Position numbers and translations under genes: made by a program. DNA of 64,000 bases, from assembly GCA_000310025.1 (NCBI GenBank), contig FN649752.1:735550-799549 (forward strand), written 5' to 3'. The notes below the pieces were generated by a model, which was not told the DNA's origin, ran no database searches, and saw nothing but the letters and a program-made list of their open reading frames with translations. The DNA is from Ectocarpus siliculosus. Lineage: Eukaryota; Sar; Phaeophyceae; Ectocarpales; Ectocarpaceae. Within the stretch, counting starts at the first letter, position 1; the number at the start of each line of letters is the position of its first letter. This document shows positions 48,001-60,000 of this stretch, piece after piece.

Positions 48001-51000
48001 CGTCTCCTGCTCCTCCTCGCGGCTCCGCTCTGTCGACGTTTTCGCTTCGACCGCGTCGGTCGACGAAGCTGCTGCCGCTGCGGCCCCCGTTTCCTGAGCC
48101 TCCACCCTCACCGCCCTTTCAGTGGGTGCTGCCGCTGCAGGTGACCTCTCCACCGCGGCGAGCGAGGCTGGATGCGAACGGAGGCGCCCCCAGCTGCGGA
48201 ATAGGAGGCGGCGGTTCCTATCGCTGAGCACTCTAGCAACCTAGCGGTGCGGGAGGGGAGTGAAAGTACGACATGTGTCATGCTGAAGCCAGATCTTCAA
48301 TGGCTATCTTTCGTCGGTATCGCGAACTACAGAGGGTCGTGGCAACAGCTCGATTCAAAAGGTGCATTGCAGCCACCTCTGTGCAGCCGCAGCACGATAT
48401 CGCCATGAGCAGGCATCGCAATGGGTGCACGATGTTGGAGGTGAGATCGTCGTATTCTTGCTGTCATAATTCAGCATGCTGTTCACGAGAACATCAACAT
48501 GTTCACATGTTCTGGCCTTGTCCTGACATACCACCTCTCCCACTTGTCGTGGTCCTCCTCGCTGTGTTCACGTTTTCAACGCGGTTTTGGCCTTTCCGAT
48601 CTTCTCCGTAATCCCTCGACCGACGCATGATCTATCATCCATGGTCGGCGGGGAGACAAAAGCTCTTGTGGCACACGAACGACGTGCGAAAGTGCTGAAA
48701 GAACTTGCAACACAAGGACAGCCTGCCTGTGAGGGCCTCGAGATTGCATCGATATGCGAGGATGCCCGTCGGCCCACCTCAAAAACAACATGTGGCGCAA
48801 GCAACAGCGGATGAAGCTGTCAGATGATGGCTGTGTGGTGGTCTCGATCTTGTGCACGGCTTTCTCTACCAACGGGTCGCGGTTGAAACATGCGCTCAAC
48901 GTGAGATCGTGGATATGACGGGCGGGGTCGGCCAACAGGACCGCTACACTACTGGCACATCATCGATTGCTCTTGAGTCCGCGTACGAGCGCAGAGATGT
49001 TTGACATCACTCTACCATATCCCGTCGTAGGTGAAGATCACACAACGGCCGACTGATAGCACCGTGTGCTAGCGAAAATCCACTTCTCCTGCATGGTTTC
49101 GAAATCAGGGAAGAGACGATACACCGTGCTCCGATAGACCCAGCTTCAATAGTGGTCACATGCGAAATGTGGAGATAGTCAAACACCTCACCATCTGCAA
49201 TGCCCTCCGCTCCCTCTGGTCTCTCGCTTCCGACTCCGCCGCTGCCACGCGTTGCCGAACCACGGCGGCGTCTGTCTCGATTTCGGCGGCCGTTGCGGCT
49301 GCAGCGGCCTGCGTCGCCTCCGCCTCCGCTCTGGCGGCCCTCGCCGCTGAGGTTGCCGTCGCTGATACGGCATCGGCAGCGTTGAGAGACGCGGCGTGCA
49401 AGCAGAGCCGGCTCCACCCTCGGAACAGCAAGCGCCTGTCTTTGTCTATGAAAACTCGAGATATCTGGGCGTACGAGCGACGGAAAGCATGATGTACGGG
49501 TGCGGTGTGGTTCGAGTCCGTATGCTTGACTGAGGTTCGATAGTTACATTCCACGGGTACCCGTGTAATGTCGACTCACACCTCAGCAGCATGTCGGAAT
49601 AGACGACGGCTCGGGGTGATTTTCGTGATGGTAGCCGAGGCAGTCCACGTGGTACATCCAAGGCCCCATGAACTCAGGTTGCTCCGCATACAAGCGACCA
49701 TGGATGGAGGGTCAACGACAGGCGATTTGAAAGTATCCGTATCGTGGTGTTGCCCTTGTTGGTCTATGAGCACCATCGCGCTGACTCCGATTTTGTCATT
49801 GCGGCGTTGTTCGAACATCTCGGTGTGGCATGAGACGGTACCCCTCATTCAAACATGGCCCGATATGCCGCTAGATGGCTCTCAACGTCGTTTCACTCGG
49901 TGTGCTGCCCAGGATACCCAACGAGTTGACATTTCTATTGAAGCACATGGTGAAATGGCCCAACCGCACGACGGGCCGAGATATGTTCTACACACATGTT
50001 TCAAACCCAGTCAGCTGTTCGCCTTCAACTTCTGTATTCACACATCTCCGTATATACTAAGGCAGCCGGTGATCGATCACCCGTTGTCCGCAGGAACTAG
50101 GTCTCGTGTGGCAGACGAATGGTTTGCGAACGCACTGGGAGAAATTTCAACACAAGTACAGCCTGCCTGTGCGGGTACCGAGAGCTTATCGATATGTGAC
50201 GACGCCCGTCGGCCCTTCAAACATCTCGAAAACAACTTGTTGGTGCGAGTTACAGCGGATAAAGCCACAAGCCAGTGGCTGTGTGGTGGTCCTGGTCTTG
50301 TGCGTGGATTTCTCTACCACAGTCTCTACTCCTAAAACGCGCGACGAGCAACCAACGAGTTTATCTTCTCAGACACTGCCGCGTGCCCCTGGGCATAACC
50401 GTGTGATGACATGAAGGATACGGTTTCTCTGAACTTTTGCTGACCTAGCACTGCTTGAAAGGGCAAGTTCTACAGTCTTCCATCATCTCTCAGGCGTTTC
50501 TGTGACTGCCGACGTCATCAAAGCCTCCCGGCCAGGACTTCCTGACACCTGAGTCAAACGGTTGTTCCATTCCATGCAAGGGTGTACTCACCGTTCGAGC
50601 GGCTAGCTGCCTGCTTTGCTCGTCGACTGCCTTTTCAGCTTCCTCTGCTCTCTTCACAAGGGTTGCCGCCATCACCGAGTCCCCGTCGATCTGATCCGAA
50701 GCCTTGGCTCCTCCTGCCGGTGTATGTACCGTCTTCTCCAAGACATCTACCCTAGCGACTTGAGGTTCTGCAGGATAAGCATCCGCCGAAAGTCCTTCTG
50801 CGCCACCTATGAATGCAGCGTGTCGGCAAAGCCGACTCCAGCCGTGGAAGAGAAGGCGTCTGTTGTGGTCCCGCCCTGTGCTGCAGATCTGCAGTCGGGT
50901 CACGATTGAAACACACGCACCCAACGTGAGACTCATGGATATGGTCCACGGGGTCGGACAACATCGAGGCCGATGCTCCACTACCACGTCATCGGTTGCC

Positions 51001-54000
51001 AGTGGGACCGAGCATGTGTGTAAGAGTTTTTGGCACCACTCTACCATACCCCGTCGTACGCGTATATCACACAAAGGCCGACTGACGGCACCGTGCGTTA
51101 GCGAAAATCCACTTCTCCTGCATGGTTTCGACGTCGTAGGAGAGACATGCACCGCGCTCCGATAGACCCAGCTGCCATGGTGATGGAGAAAGCGAACTGG
51201 GTTGCCAGCCCAACCACACTTACCATATGCAGTGCCCTCCGCTCCCTCTGGTCTCTCGCTTCCGACTCCGCCGCTGCCACGCGTTGCCGAACCACGGCGG
51301 CGTCTGTCTCGATTCCGGCGGCCGTTGCAGCTGCAGCGGCCTGCGTCGCTTCCGCCTCCGCTCTGGCGGCCCTCGCCGCTGCGGTGGCCGTCGCCGATAC
51401 GGCATCGGCGGCGTTGAGAGACGCGGCGTGCAAGCACAACCGGCTCCACCCTCGGAACAGCAAGCGCCTGTCTTTGTCCTTGGAAACTCGGAGCATCTGG
51501 GCGTGGAAGCAACGAGAGCAAGGCGGCGTGGTCCGCATGACGTGCGGGTGCAGCGTGGTCCGAGTCCACAACGTTCTTCACTGAGGTTGTCAATGGTTGT
51601 TTTTATAAGGCAATGGTTGTTTTTCTATGGCATCCGTGTGATAACAACATATCCAATAGACACCGGCTCTCGTGATGGGAACCGACGCGTTCCACTCTTG
51701 TCCGAGGCATGTTGTCTCCGCATACCACCAGCGACCATGGATGGAGTGCCAAAGACAACCTCTCACAGGAGTTGAGCTATATACTCAAGCGTGCGCTTGG
51801 CGGGGGTGTGCTCTACAAACCGATTGCAGTGCCAATCGAGCTATGAGCTGAGCCATTCCACGTTCCAAGGCCCCAAGCTTGGATGGTGTCTCACCGTGGT
51901 CATCGCCCTATGCCGCTGCAGCTCCTGCCCCTGCTCACGGCTCCGCCCAGTCGACACTTCCGCTTCGATCGCGTCGGTCGACGAAGCTGCCGCTGCGGTC
52001 CTCTTTTCCTCGGGCTCCACCCTCGCCGTCCTTACAACTGATGCTGCCGTTGCAGGTGCCCTCTCCGCCGCGGCGAGTGAGGCGGCGTCCGAACGGAGGC
52101 GACCCCAGCTGCGGAATAGGAAGCAGCGGATTCTATCGCCGAGCACTCTAGTAACCTGGCAGTGTCGGAGGGGAGTGAACGTACGGGATGTGTCATGGTG
52201 TGAAAGGACACGTGTATCTACCACCGGCATCCTAGGGTTAGGTTGGTTCGGGAACTGTAGGCGCGTTTGTCCTGACAAGGTGTCGCAGTAGGTATACGAC
52301 GACGAATGGAGGCGACCATGTCCTTGCTGTGCAATCTACAGGAACTGCACGAGACTATACCCGGGTGATATCACGACATCAGGCCCTGCTCCAATTGTCT
52401 CGTGAAAACCATTCTGACCTTTTTTGCGGATATTCTTTTTTCCACGTATCAAACCAAGGTATGATATACCATCCATAATCGACGGCGAGCCCAAACGATT
52501 GTGCCAGACGAACGGTTTGCGAAAGTAAAGAGTAAGGGTCCCGATACTATATTGAGTTGCGACAACAACCGTCGGTCATTCAACCAAGAAGCACTCAGCG
52601 TTCTTTTTACACAGAACCTGCGATGTGCTGCTCCTTTAGAGGCAGAGCTGCGTGAAGCTAATATTCCACACGACGAACGGTGTCTCCGGGAGCTCTGTTG
52701 TCTGTTGACCTAGCAGTGCCTGAAAGGGGAAGTTCTGCAATCGTCCATCGCCTATCGGGTGTTTCTGTGAAGGCCGACAACATTGGAGCCTCGTGGCCAG
52801 GACTCTACCCATCTGCGTCTAGACGGTTGCTCAACCCATGCAAGCGTATGCTCACCATTCGAGCGGCTAGCTGTCGTCTTTGGTCATCGACCGCCTTTTC
52901 AGCTTCCTCTGCTCTCTTCACAAAGGTCGCCGCCATCACCGACTCCCCGTCGAGCTTTTCCACTCCCTTGGCTCCTTCCGCAGGTTTGGCAGATGCATGT
53001 ACCTGCTTCTCCATGGCATCCGCCCTAGCGGCTTGAGCTGCTGCAGGCTCGGCATCTGACGAAATTCCATCTGCGCCGCCTTTTCCTGCAGCGTGTCGGC
53101 AGAGCCTACTCCAACCATGGAAAAGAAGCCGTCTGTTGTAGCCCCGACCTGCGCTGCAGATCTGCAGTTGGGCCACGATAGGAACACGCGCTCAACGTGA
53201 GACTGATGGACACGATGGGTGAGGTAGGACAACAGCGCCGCTACACCACCGCCACCGCCACTTCATCGATGGGCGTGAGATATTTGACACCACTCTACCG
53301 TACCCCGTCGTAGGTGTAGAATACACAAAAGGCTGACTGATGGCATATTCCGCTAGCGAAAGCCCACTTCTCCTGCATGGTTTCGACGTGGGGGAATAAC
53401 GTGCACCGTCCTTCCATAGACCCAGCTGCCATGGTGATGGAGAAAGCGAACTGGGATGCCAGACCAACCACACTTACCATATGCAGTGCCCTCCGATCCC
53501 TCTGGTCTCTCGCTTCTGACTCCGCCGCTGCCACGCGTTGCCGAACCACGGCGGCGTCTGTCTCGATTCCGGCGGCCGTTGCAGCTGCAGCGGCTGCCGT
53601 GGCTTCCGCCTCCGCTCTGGCGGCCCTCGCCGCTGCGGTGGCCGTCGCCGATACGGCATCGGCGGCGTTGAGAGACGCGGCGTGCAAGCACAACCGGCTC
53701 CACCCTCGGAACAGCAAGCGCCTGTCTTTGTCCTTGGAGACTCGAGATATCTGAGCGTAGAAGCGGCGAGAGCAAGACGTCACGGCCCGCAAGGAGTACG
53801 GTTGCGGCGTGGGCCCAGGTCCGTAACGTTCTTTGCTGAGGCTCAATGGATGCATTCCTTGGGCATCCGTGTGATGTCGACTCATACCCCAGCAACATAT
53901 CGGAATAGACGACGGCTCGCGTGACCTCTCGTGATGGTAGCCGACGCGGTCCATGCCATAATATCCGAGGCCCTATGACCTCAGGTTGCTCCGAATACAA

Positions 54001-57000
54001 GCGAATATGGATGGAGTGTCAACCACCCTGCTGTCATAAATAGTGTTTTCCTCAAAGGGTTTCGCTAGATAATCTAATGGAACTATCACGCTGACTTCGT
54101 TTCTCCCAAACGCTTGCAATCGTTGTTTGAACGTTGCAGCTTGGCTTGAGACGATTCGTTTTGTTCGCACAGGGGCCGATACGACATGGATAGTCCTCAA
54201 CCACGATCGTGTCACCCGATGAACTAACTGCCCAGGGTACCCAACGAGTTACATTTTATTTTCTTGAAACTGAGGCAAATGGCTTAAGCACACGCTGGGC
54301 GGGCATGCGCCCTAAGAAACAAGCTGCTGTTCCTATCTAGCTATGAGCCGTGTGGGCTTCTACTTCTACTTCACATACCCCAAGTGGATGATGTCTCACC
54401 GTGGTCAATGCCCTATGCCGCTGAAGCCCCTGCTCCTCCTCACGTCTCCGCTCAGTCGACCCTTCCGCTTCGACAGCGTCGGTCGACGAAGCTGCTGCTG
54501 CGGTCTCCTTTTCTTGGACCTCCACCCTCGCCGCCCTTGCAGCTGGTGTTGCCGCTGTAGATGCTCCCTCCACCGCGTCGAGCGAGGCGGCATGCAAGCA
54601 CAAGCGACCCCAGCTGCGGAATAAGAGGCGCCGATTTCTATCTCCGAGCACTCTAGCAACCTAGAAGGCCGGGAGGCGTGTGAAAGTATCGAGTATGTTC
54701 AGCCAAAGGACGATCCGCATCTACCATCGTCGTCCCGCAGCGGATCGTAGACTACAGGTCTGAAACAGTAGGTACGTTCTCGCTCACGGGGTGCGCCACA
54801 ATGGTTTCACGATGACAACGGGAGGTAAAATCGGCTTGTTATACTACGTTCAGGGTGTTCTTCAAGATCCAAATCCGGACCTTGTCCTGATCTAGAGGCC
54901 AGCTATCTATCTCTGCTACCATTGTTGTGGTTGCCGTGTGCACGTTGGCAGCTGTTCTGGCATATTCCCTCTACCTTATCTCCTGTAGTTACGTATTCGG
55001 TGTATCACCTGTGAGAGTGCATATGGATTTGCGAGGACGTTTGAAACGCCTCGAAAAATACAACGCGGAGGATGCCCGAAACGCCTCAAAAAATACAACG
55101 TGGTGGATGCTTCAAGGTGGACAAAGCTTCCAGGAACTGCCTATGCACCAGTTTCGGCCTTGCGCATGGCGTTCTACTGACTCCGTCACATAATCCTGAC
55201 ACTTTTGGCATGTCGTTCAAGCTACGACACAACGCATCAGGAGCACCTTCGCAAACGCGTGCCGGATTCCGCCTTCACCGACACTGCCTCATGCTCTTGT
55301 AGAGGCAGAGCTGTTTGGTACTACACGGTAGAGGACGGCGCCTCCTCTGAATTTCGCTGCTGGTCTAGGGCGAAATCTACGGACCTCGTCGCCTTTCAGA
55401 TATTATTGTAACGGCCGACGTCACCGAAGCGTCACCGTCAGGGTTCAACGATATCCCCCCGAGTCCCACCTGGCCAGCAAACTCTTTAGATTAATTCATT
55501 CAAGGACATGCTCACCAATCGAGCGGCTAGCTGTCGTTTTTGGTTGTCGACAGCCTTTTCAGCTTCCTGTGCTCTTTTCACAAGGGTCGTCGCCATCACC
55601 GAGTCCCCGTCGACCTTTTCCGATGCCTTGGCATGTTCTGCAGGTGAGTGTGTCGGCTTCTCCATGACATCCGGCCTGGCTATCGCTTCCGCGGCCGTCG
55701 ATGACCCCTCGGCGATGTGGACAGACGTCGCTTGTCGGCAGAGCCGACTCCAACCGTGGAAGAGAAGGCGTCTGTTGTAGTCCCGACCCGCGCTGCAGAT
55801 CTGCGGCCGGGCCAACATTTGAAACAAACACTCAACGTGATATTCATGGGTACGATGGAATGGGATCCAGTCGATTGGTGGTGAACAGAGTGAAGGCGAT
55901 GCCAGCCCAACCACACTTACCATATGCAGTGCCCTCCGCTCCCTCTGGTCTCTCGCTTCCGACTCCGCCGCTGCCACGCGTTGTCGAACCACGGCGGCGT
56001 CTGTCTCGATTCCGGCGGCCGTTGCGGCTGCAGCGGCCTGCGTCGCTTCCGCCTCCGCTCTGGCGGCCCTCGCCGCTGCGGTGGCCGTCGCCGATACGGC
56101 ATCGGCGGCGTTGAGAGACGCGGCGTGCAAGCAGAGCCGGCTCCACCCTCGGAACAGCAAGCGTCTGTCTTTGTCCTTGGAAACTCGGAGCATCTGGGCG
56201 TGGAAGCAACGAGAGCAAGACAGCGTGGTCCGCATGACGTGCGGGTGCAGCATAGTCCGAGTCCACAACGTTCTTCACTGAGGTTGTCAATGGTTGTTTT
56301 TCTTGGTCATCCGTGTGATAGTAACATATCTCAACAACATATCGGAATAGACGACAGCTCGCGTCGACCCGGTCCATGGGGTATATTCGAAGCCTCTCAA
56401 ACTCTTGCACGCGTAAATCGGACGTCTTGGCTTGGATTGAGGGTGTTCGCTAGGTTCAAACACGCCGGATAACTCCCAACGTCATTACCTTCGATGTGCC
56501 GCCCAGGTTACCCAAACATTTGCATGCTGTTTGAGAAACCGACATAAACTTTTCGACCGTGTGCTGGGCGGGGGGGGTGTTCTACAAACCAGGTTGTACT
56601 TCCTATTGTATAGTCGGTGCGGATTGTTAGAAGCAAATATTGGAGATGGTGAGACATCCTGAGGCGACCGGTGGTCCCGCCTGCGTCTTGCGGTCGTTCT
56701 TTTGAACATCGACCTAAACCCACGTTGTGTTGAGACTCAACCACCGCTTACGCCATTCCAATAGCATGTGCTGGAGCATGCCGAACAAGCAGCCTCAAGC
56801 GCTGGAAATAACGGCAATTCGGAAACGCACGCCAGAATACCCGTCATCGCGCTTACGCGTAGCCCCCACTACCCTAGAGCCAGTGGTAACTCCAACGTAG
56901 CGCTCAGGCTTCGTGTAATCCAATCTCCTGTGCGCATGATCTCATCCACCGCCGTACCCACGAGAAACTGATTCCCCAAGCCCCCTACTCCAGTTGAGCA

Positions 57001-60000
57001 ACTTCTACGTTTACATGCCCCAAGCGGGTGGTGTCTCACCGTGGTTGTTGCCCTCAGCCGTTTCGGCTCTTGCTCCTCCTCACGGCTCCGCTCGGTCGAC
57101 GATTTTGCTTCGATCGCGTCGGTCGACGAAGCTGCCGCTGCGGTCCTCATTTCCTTGGCCTCCACCCTCGCCGCCCTCACAGCTGGCGTTGCGGCTGCAG
57201 ATGCCCCCTCCACCGCGTTGAGCGAGGCGGCGTGCGAACACAGGCGACCCCAGCTGCGGAAGAGGAGACGGCGGTTCCTATCCCGGAGCACTCTAGCAAC
57301 CTGGCCGTGTGGGAGAGGCGTGAAAGTACAAAAGAACATGCCATGTTGGAAGTCAGCACACAACGTGTATCAATCATCAATATCCACCTCTTTTTGCAAC
57401 TATTATTGTCGCTGCGTTGACGTTTTCAACCGTTCTGGCCTTTTGCCCAGTCCTTGCTGGTACACACCTCACTGGTGAGGATGAATAGCTGTTGTCGAAA
57501 GTGAGCCCAAACTCTTCAGGCAGACCAAACGTTTGTGAAAGTGTTGGGAATAATTGCAACACGAGTCCAGTCTGACTACGAGGGTCTCGCTAGAGCTCTT
57601 CGTGCATGTCATATCGTTTCTAGGGCGCAGGTCGAGCATACGAACGTCTTAAAAGAAAACGTGTGATTCGTCTGCCGTGAACATGGCTGTCAGCCAGTGT
57701 TTGAATGCTGGTCTAGGCCTTCTGCATGGGTGTCTCTGCCGTCTCTCTACGCATGCCTGAACGTTTGACAAATCCTTCAGGATAGCAACAAGTCCGACAG
57801 AAGCGCCTTCAAACCCTTGCGACATTCGTTCTACAGAAACAATGCGACGTCCTCCTGCAGAGACCGATCTGTGAAAGCTAGTACACGACTCGGTAGCGGC
57901 GCCTCGCTAGAACATGGCTGCTGACCTAATCCCGCATGTAAGAGAAAAATCTACAAATTTCCACCATCTCTCAAGTGTTGCTGTTCCAGCGAACGTCACT
58001 GAAGATTCGCTGTCAGGACTCTCAAGACACCTGAGCTTGGGGCGGTTGCTCATGCTACCGTGTACTCACCATTCGAACGGTCTGTTGTCGTCTTTGCTCG
58101 TCGACTGCCTTTTCAGCTTCCTCTGCTCTCTTTTCAAGATCCGCCGCTACCATCGAATCCTCGTGGCCCTTTTCCGATACCTTAGCTCGTTCTGCAGGTG
58201 TTGGTGCCTGCTTCTCAACTGCATCCGCCTTGGCCACGCGAGCCGCTTCCGCCGCAGCAGCTGAGACGTCGTCTATGGCACCCACGGAGGCAGCGTGTAG
58301 GCAGAGCCGGCTCCAAGAGCGGAATAGAGACCTCCTGTCTCTATCGCCGCATACGCGTGTTATCTGAAACACGTCCCCACATATTTTAGGTATGCGTACA
58401 ATGGGTGTTTCACGGAAAAGGAAATGGTTATTTTCAGGCAAAATAGTGGGAACCATCGACGGAGCGCCATCGAACCAATGTCTCTGAATCTGTGTGTCAC
58501 CGCGTACGCGGAAAACTGACGTGTATGGTGAGAGCAGGGGTGAACAGCGGTGATGTCCGCTGTGCGTGTAAACAATGTGACCCCACTTCACTTCAAGTCT
58601 TCGACAGACAATTTACCCCAGAGTACACGTAATACTCATGCTGCTCACGCAAAGTGATTTTTCTTTCCACCTCACTCGCCGCAGTGGACGGCAGTTCTTA
58701 CCAAGATCTTTATCCACCGAAGCTGATGCTCTCGTAATATCGCCTCCATGTCTGTGATCTTGTGCTGTAGCTTAGCCACCGAGTTTGACCCTCGAGCCGT
58801 CTCCCGTCGCGCCTGTTCCCTCGCTGCCGCCACATTCTCGATTTCATCTTCCGCTCTCCTCGATACCTCAGTCTTATCTGTGGCCTCTTCAGTCTCCATT
58901 TCCATCGCCGTCGATCGGGTGGCCCTGGCCGCAGAGGTGGTGGCGGCGGAGGCTCCCTCGGCGGCAGATGCAGCGTGCAGGCAAAGACGGCTCCAACCGC
59001 GAAACAAGAGAGCCCTGTCTCTCTCACCGCACACGCGAGTGATCTTGACGGTCGGATACATTGAATACAGGGCCGGGACGTAGGGAGGGGGTAGTCGGCC
59101 ACAGCAACTTGCGTACAAGTTGGCACTAACACTTTGTGTATCTTCGTTGCGAATACGACCACTAGACAGTTCCATTATTCGAGTATTTCTACGAGTTCAG
59201 CGGTGAATGGCCCTCTTGCTGATTTTCTGTCCCGCCAATATTGGATATCCAGAGGACTGTACAGATTTCGCAACAGGTGTTCTCACCAATCCTTTCACCC
59301 GGCGTAGCTGGTGCTCTTGCACTGTTTGCTCTATCTTTTTGACCTTCAGCTCCAGGTCGGCCATCAACTTTGACCCGAAAGCAGTTTCCCGTGGTGAAGC
59401 GGCGGCCGCTTCCGCCTCCTTCTGGGCTGCATCAGCTCGGGCGGCCCTGGCCACAGCAGTGGCAGCGGCGGATGCCCCCTCGGCAGCAGAGAGCGATGCG
59501 GCGTGAAGGCAGAGACGGCTCCACCCCCGAAACATGAGGGATCGATTCCTCTCTCGACACATGCGCGTGATCTAGGCAGTTGTGGGAAAAAATCGGGGGT
59601 TGTAGCGGGGGAAAGTGAGCTGGTATCTGAAGCGTGCCTGAGCACCAACATTCATCGTACGGCCTTTTCCCGCTGTTGCACAGCTACAGACTTTCCCAGA
59701 TCGGATGGATGTGCTCACCAATCGCTTCATCCGTTCGAGGCGATGTTCCCACTCCCTTGGCACCTTCCCTGGCGTTTCCACCAAAGCAGTACTACCGGCT
59801 GCCGCTCCTGTCTCTTCCTCCATCGCCCGGCCTCGGGCACTGTCGGCCATAACTGCGGCGGCGGCAGCCCCCTCAGCCGTGGACAGCGTTGCAGCGTGCA
59901 GGTACAGTCGGTTCCAACCGCAGAACATGGAGGCCCTGTCTCGTTCACGGCATACGCGGGTGATCTTGACACGCAAGAAGGACCAGGAGGGGGATGTGGG

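Larger units (their letters stand above)
45628..58363 (-). repeat. period-3 higher-order exon array (classes C-B-D)
   Basis: Read 5' to 3' on the minus strand: C 58363-58070, B 57300-57040, D 56193-55921; C 55800-55516, B 54660-54400, D 53750-53478; C 53161-52856, B 52155-51895, D 51496-51224; C 50888-50592, D 49464-49192; B 48240-47977, D 47531-47259; C 47046-46762, B 45882-45628. C has RLLFHGWSRLCRHA and ends EEAEKAVDxQRRQLAAR. B has RLLFRSWGRL and a SSTDAVEAE stretch. D has RLLFRGWSRLCLHAASLNAADAV and ends ESEARDQRERRALHM. D is strikingly constant at 91 codons. Most cycles are 2.3-2.6 kb. One B and one C are absent where the cycle predicts them. Introns inside the array are also similar between cycles. 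Confidence 0.85.
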
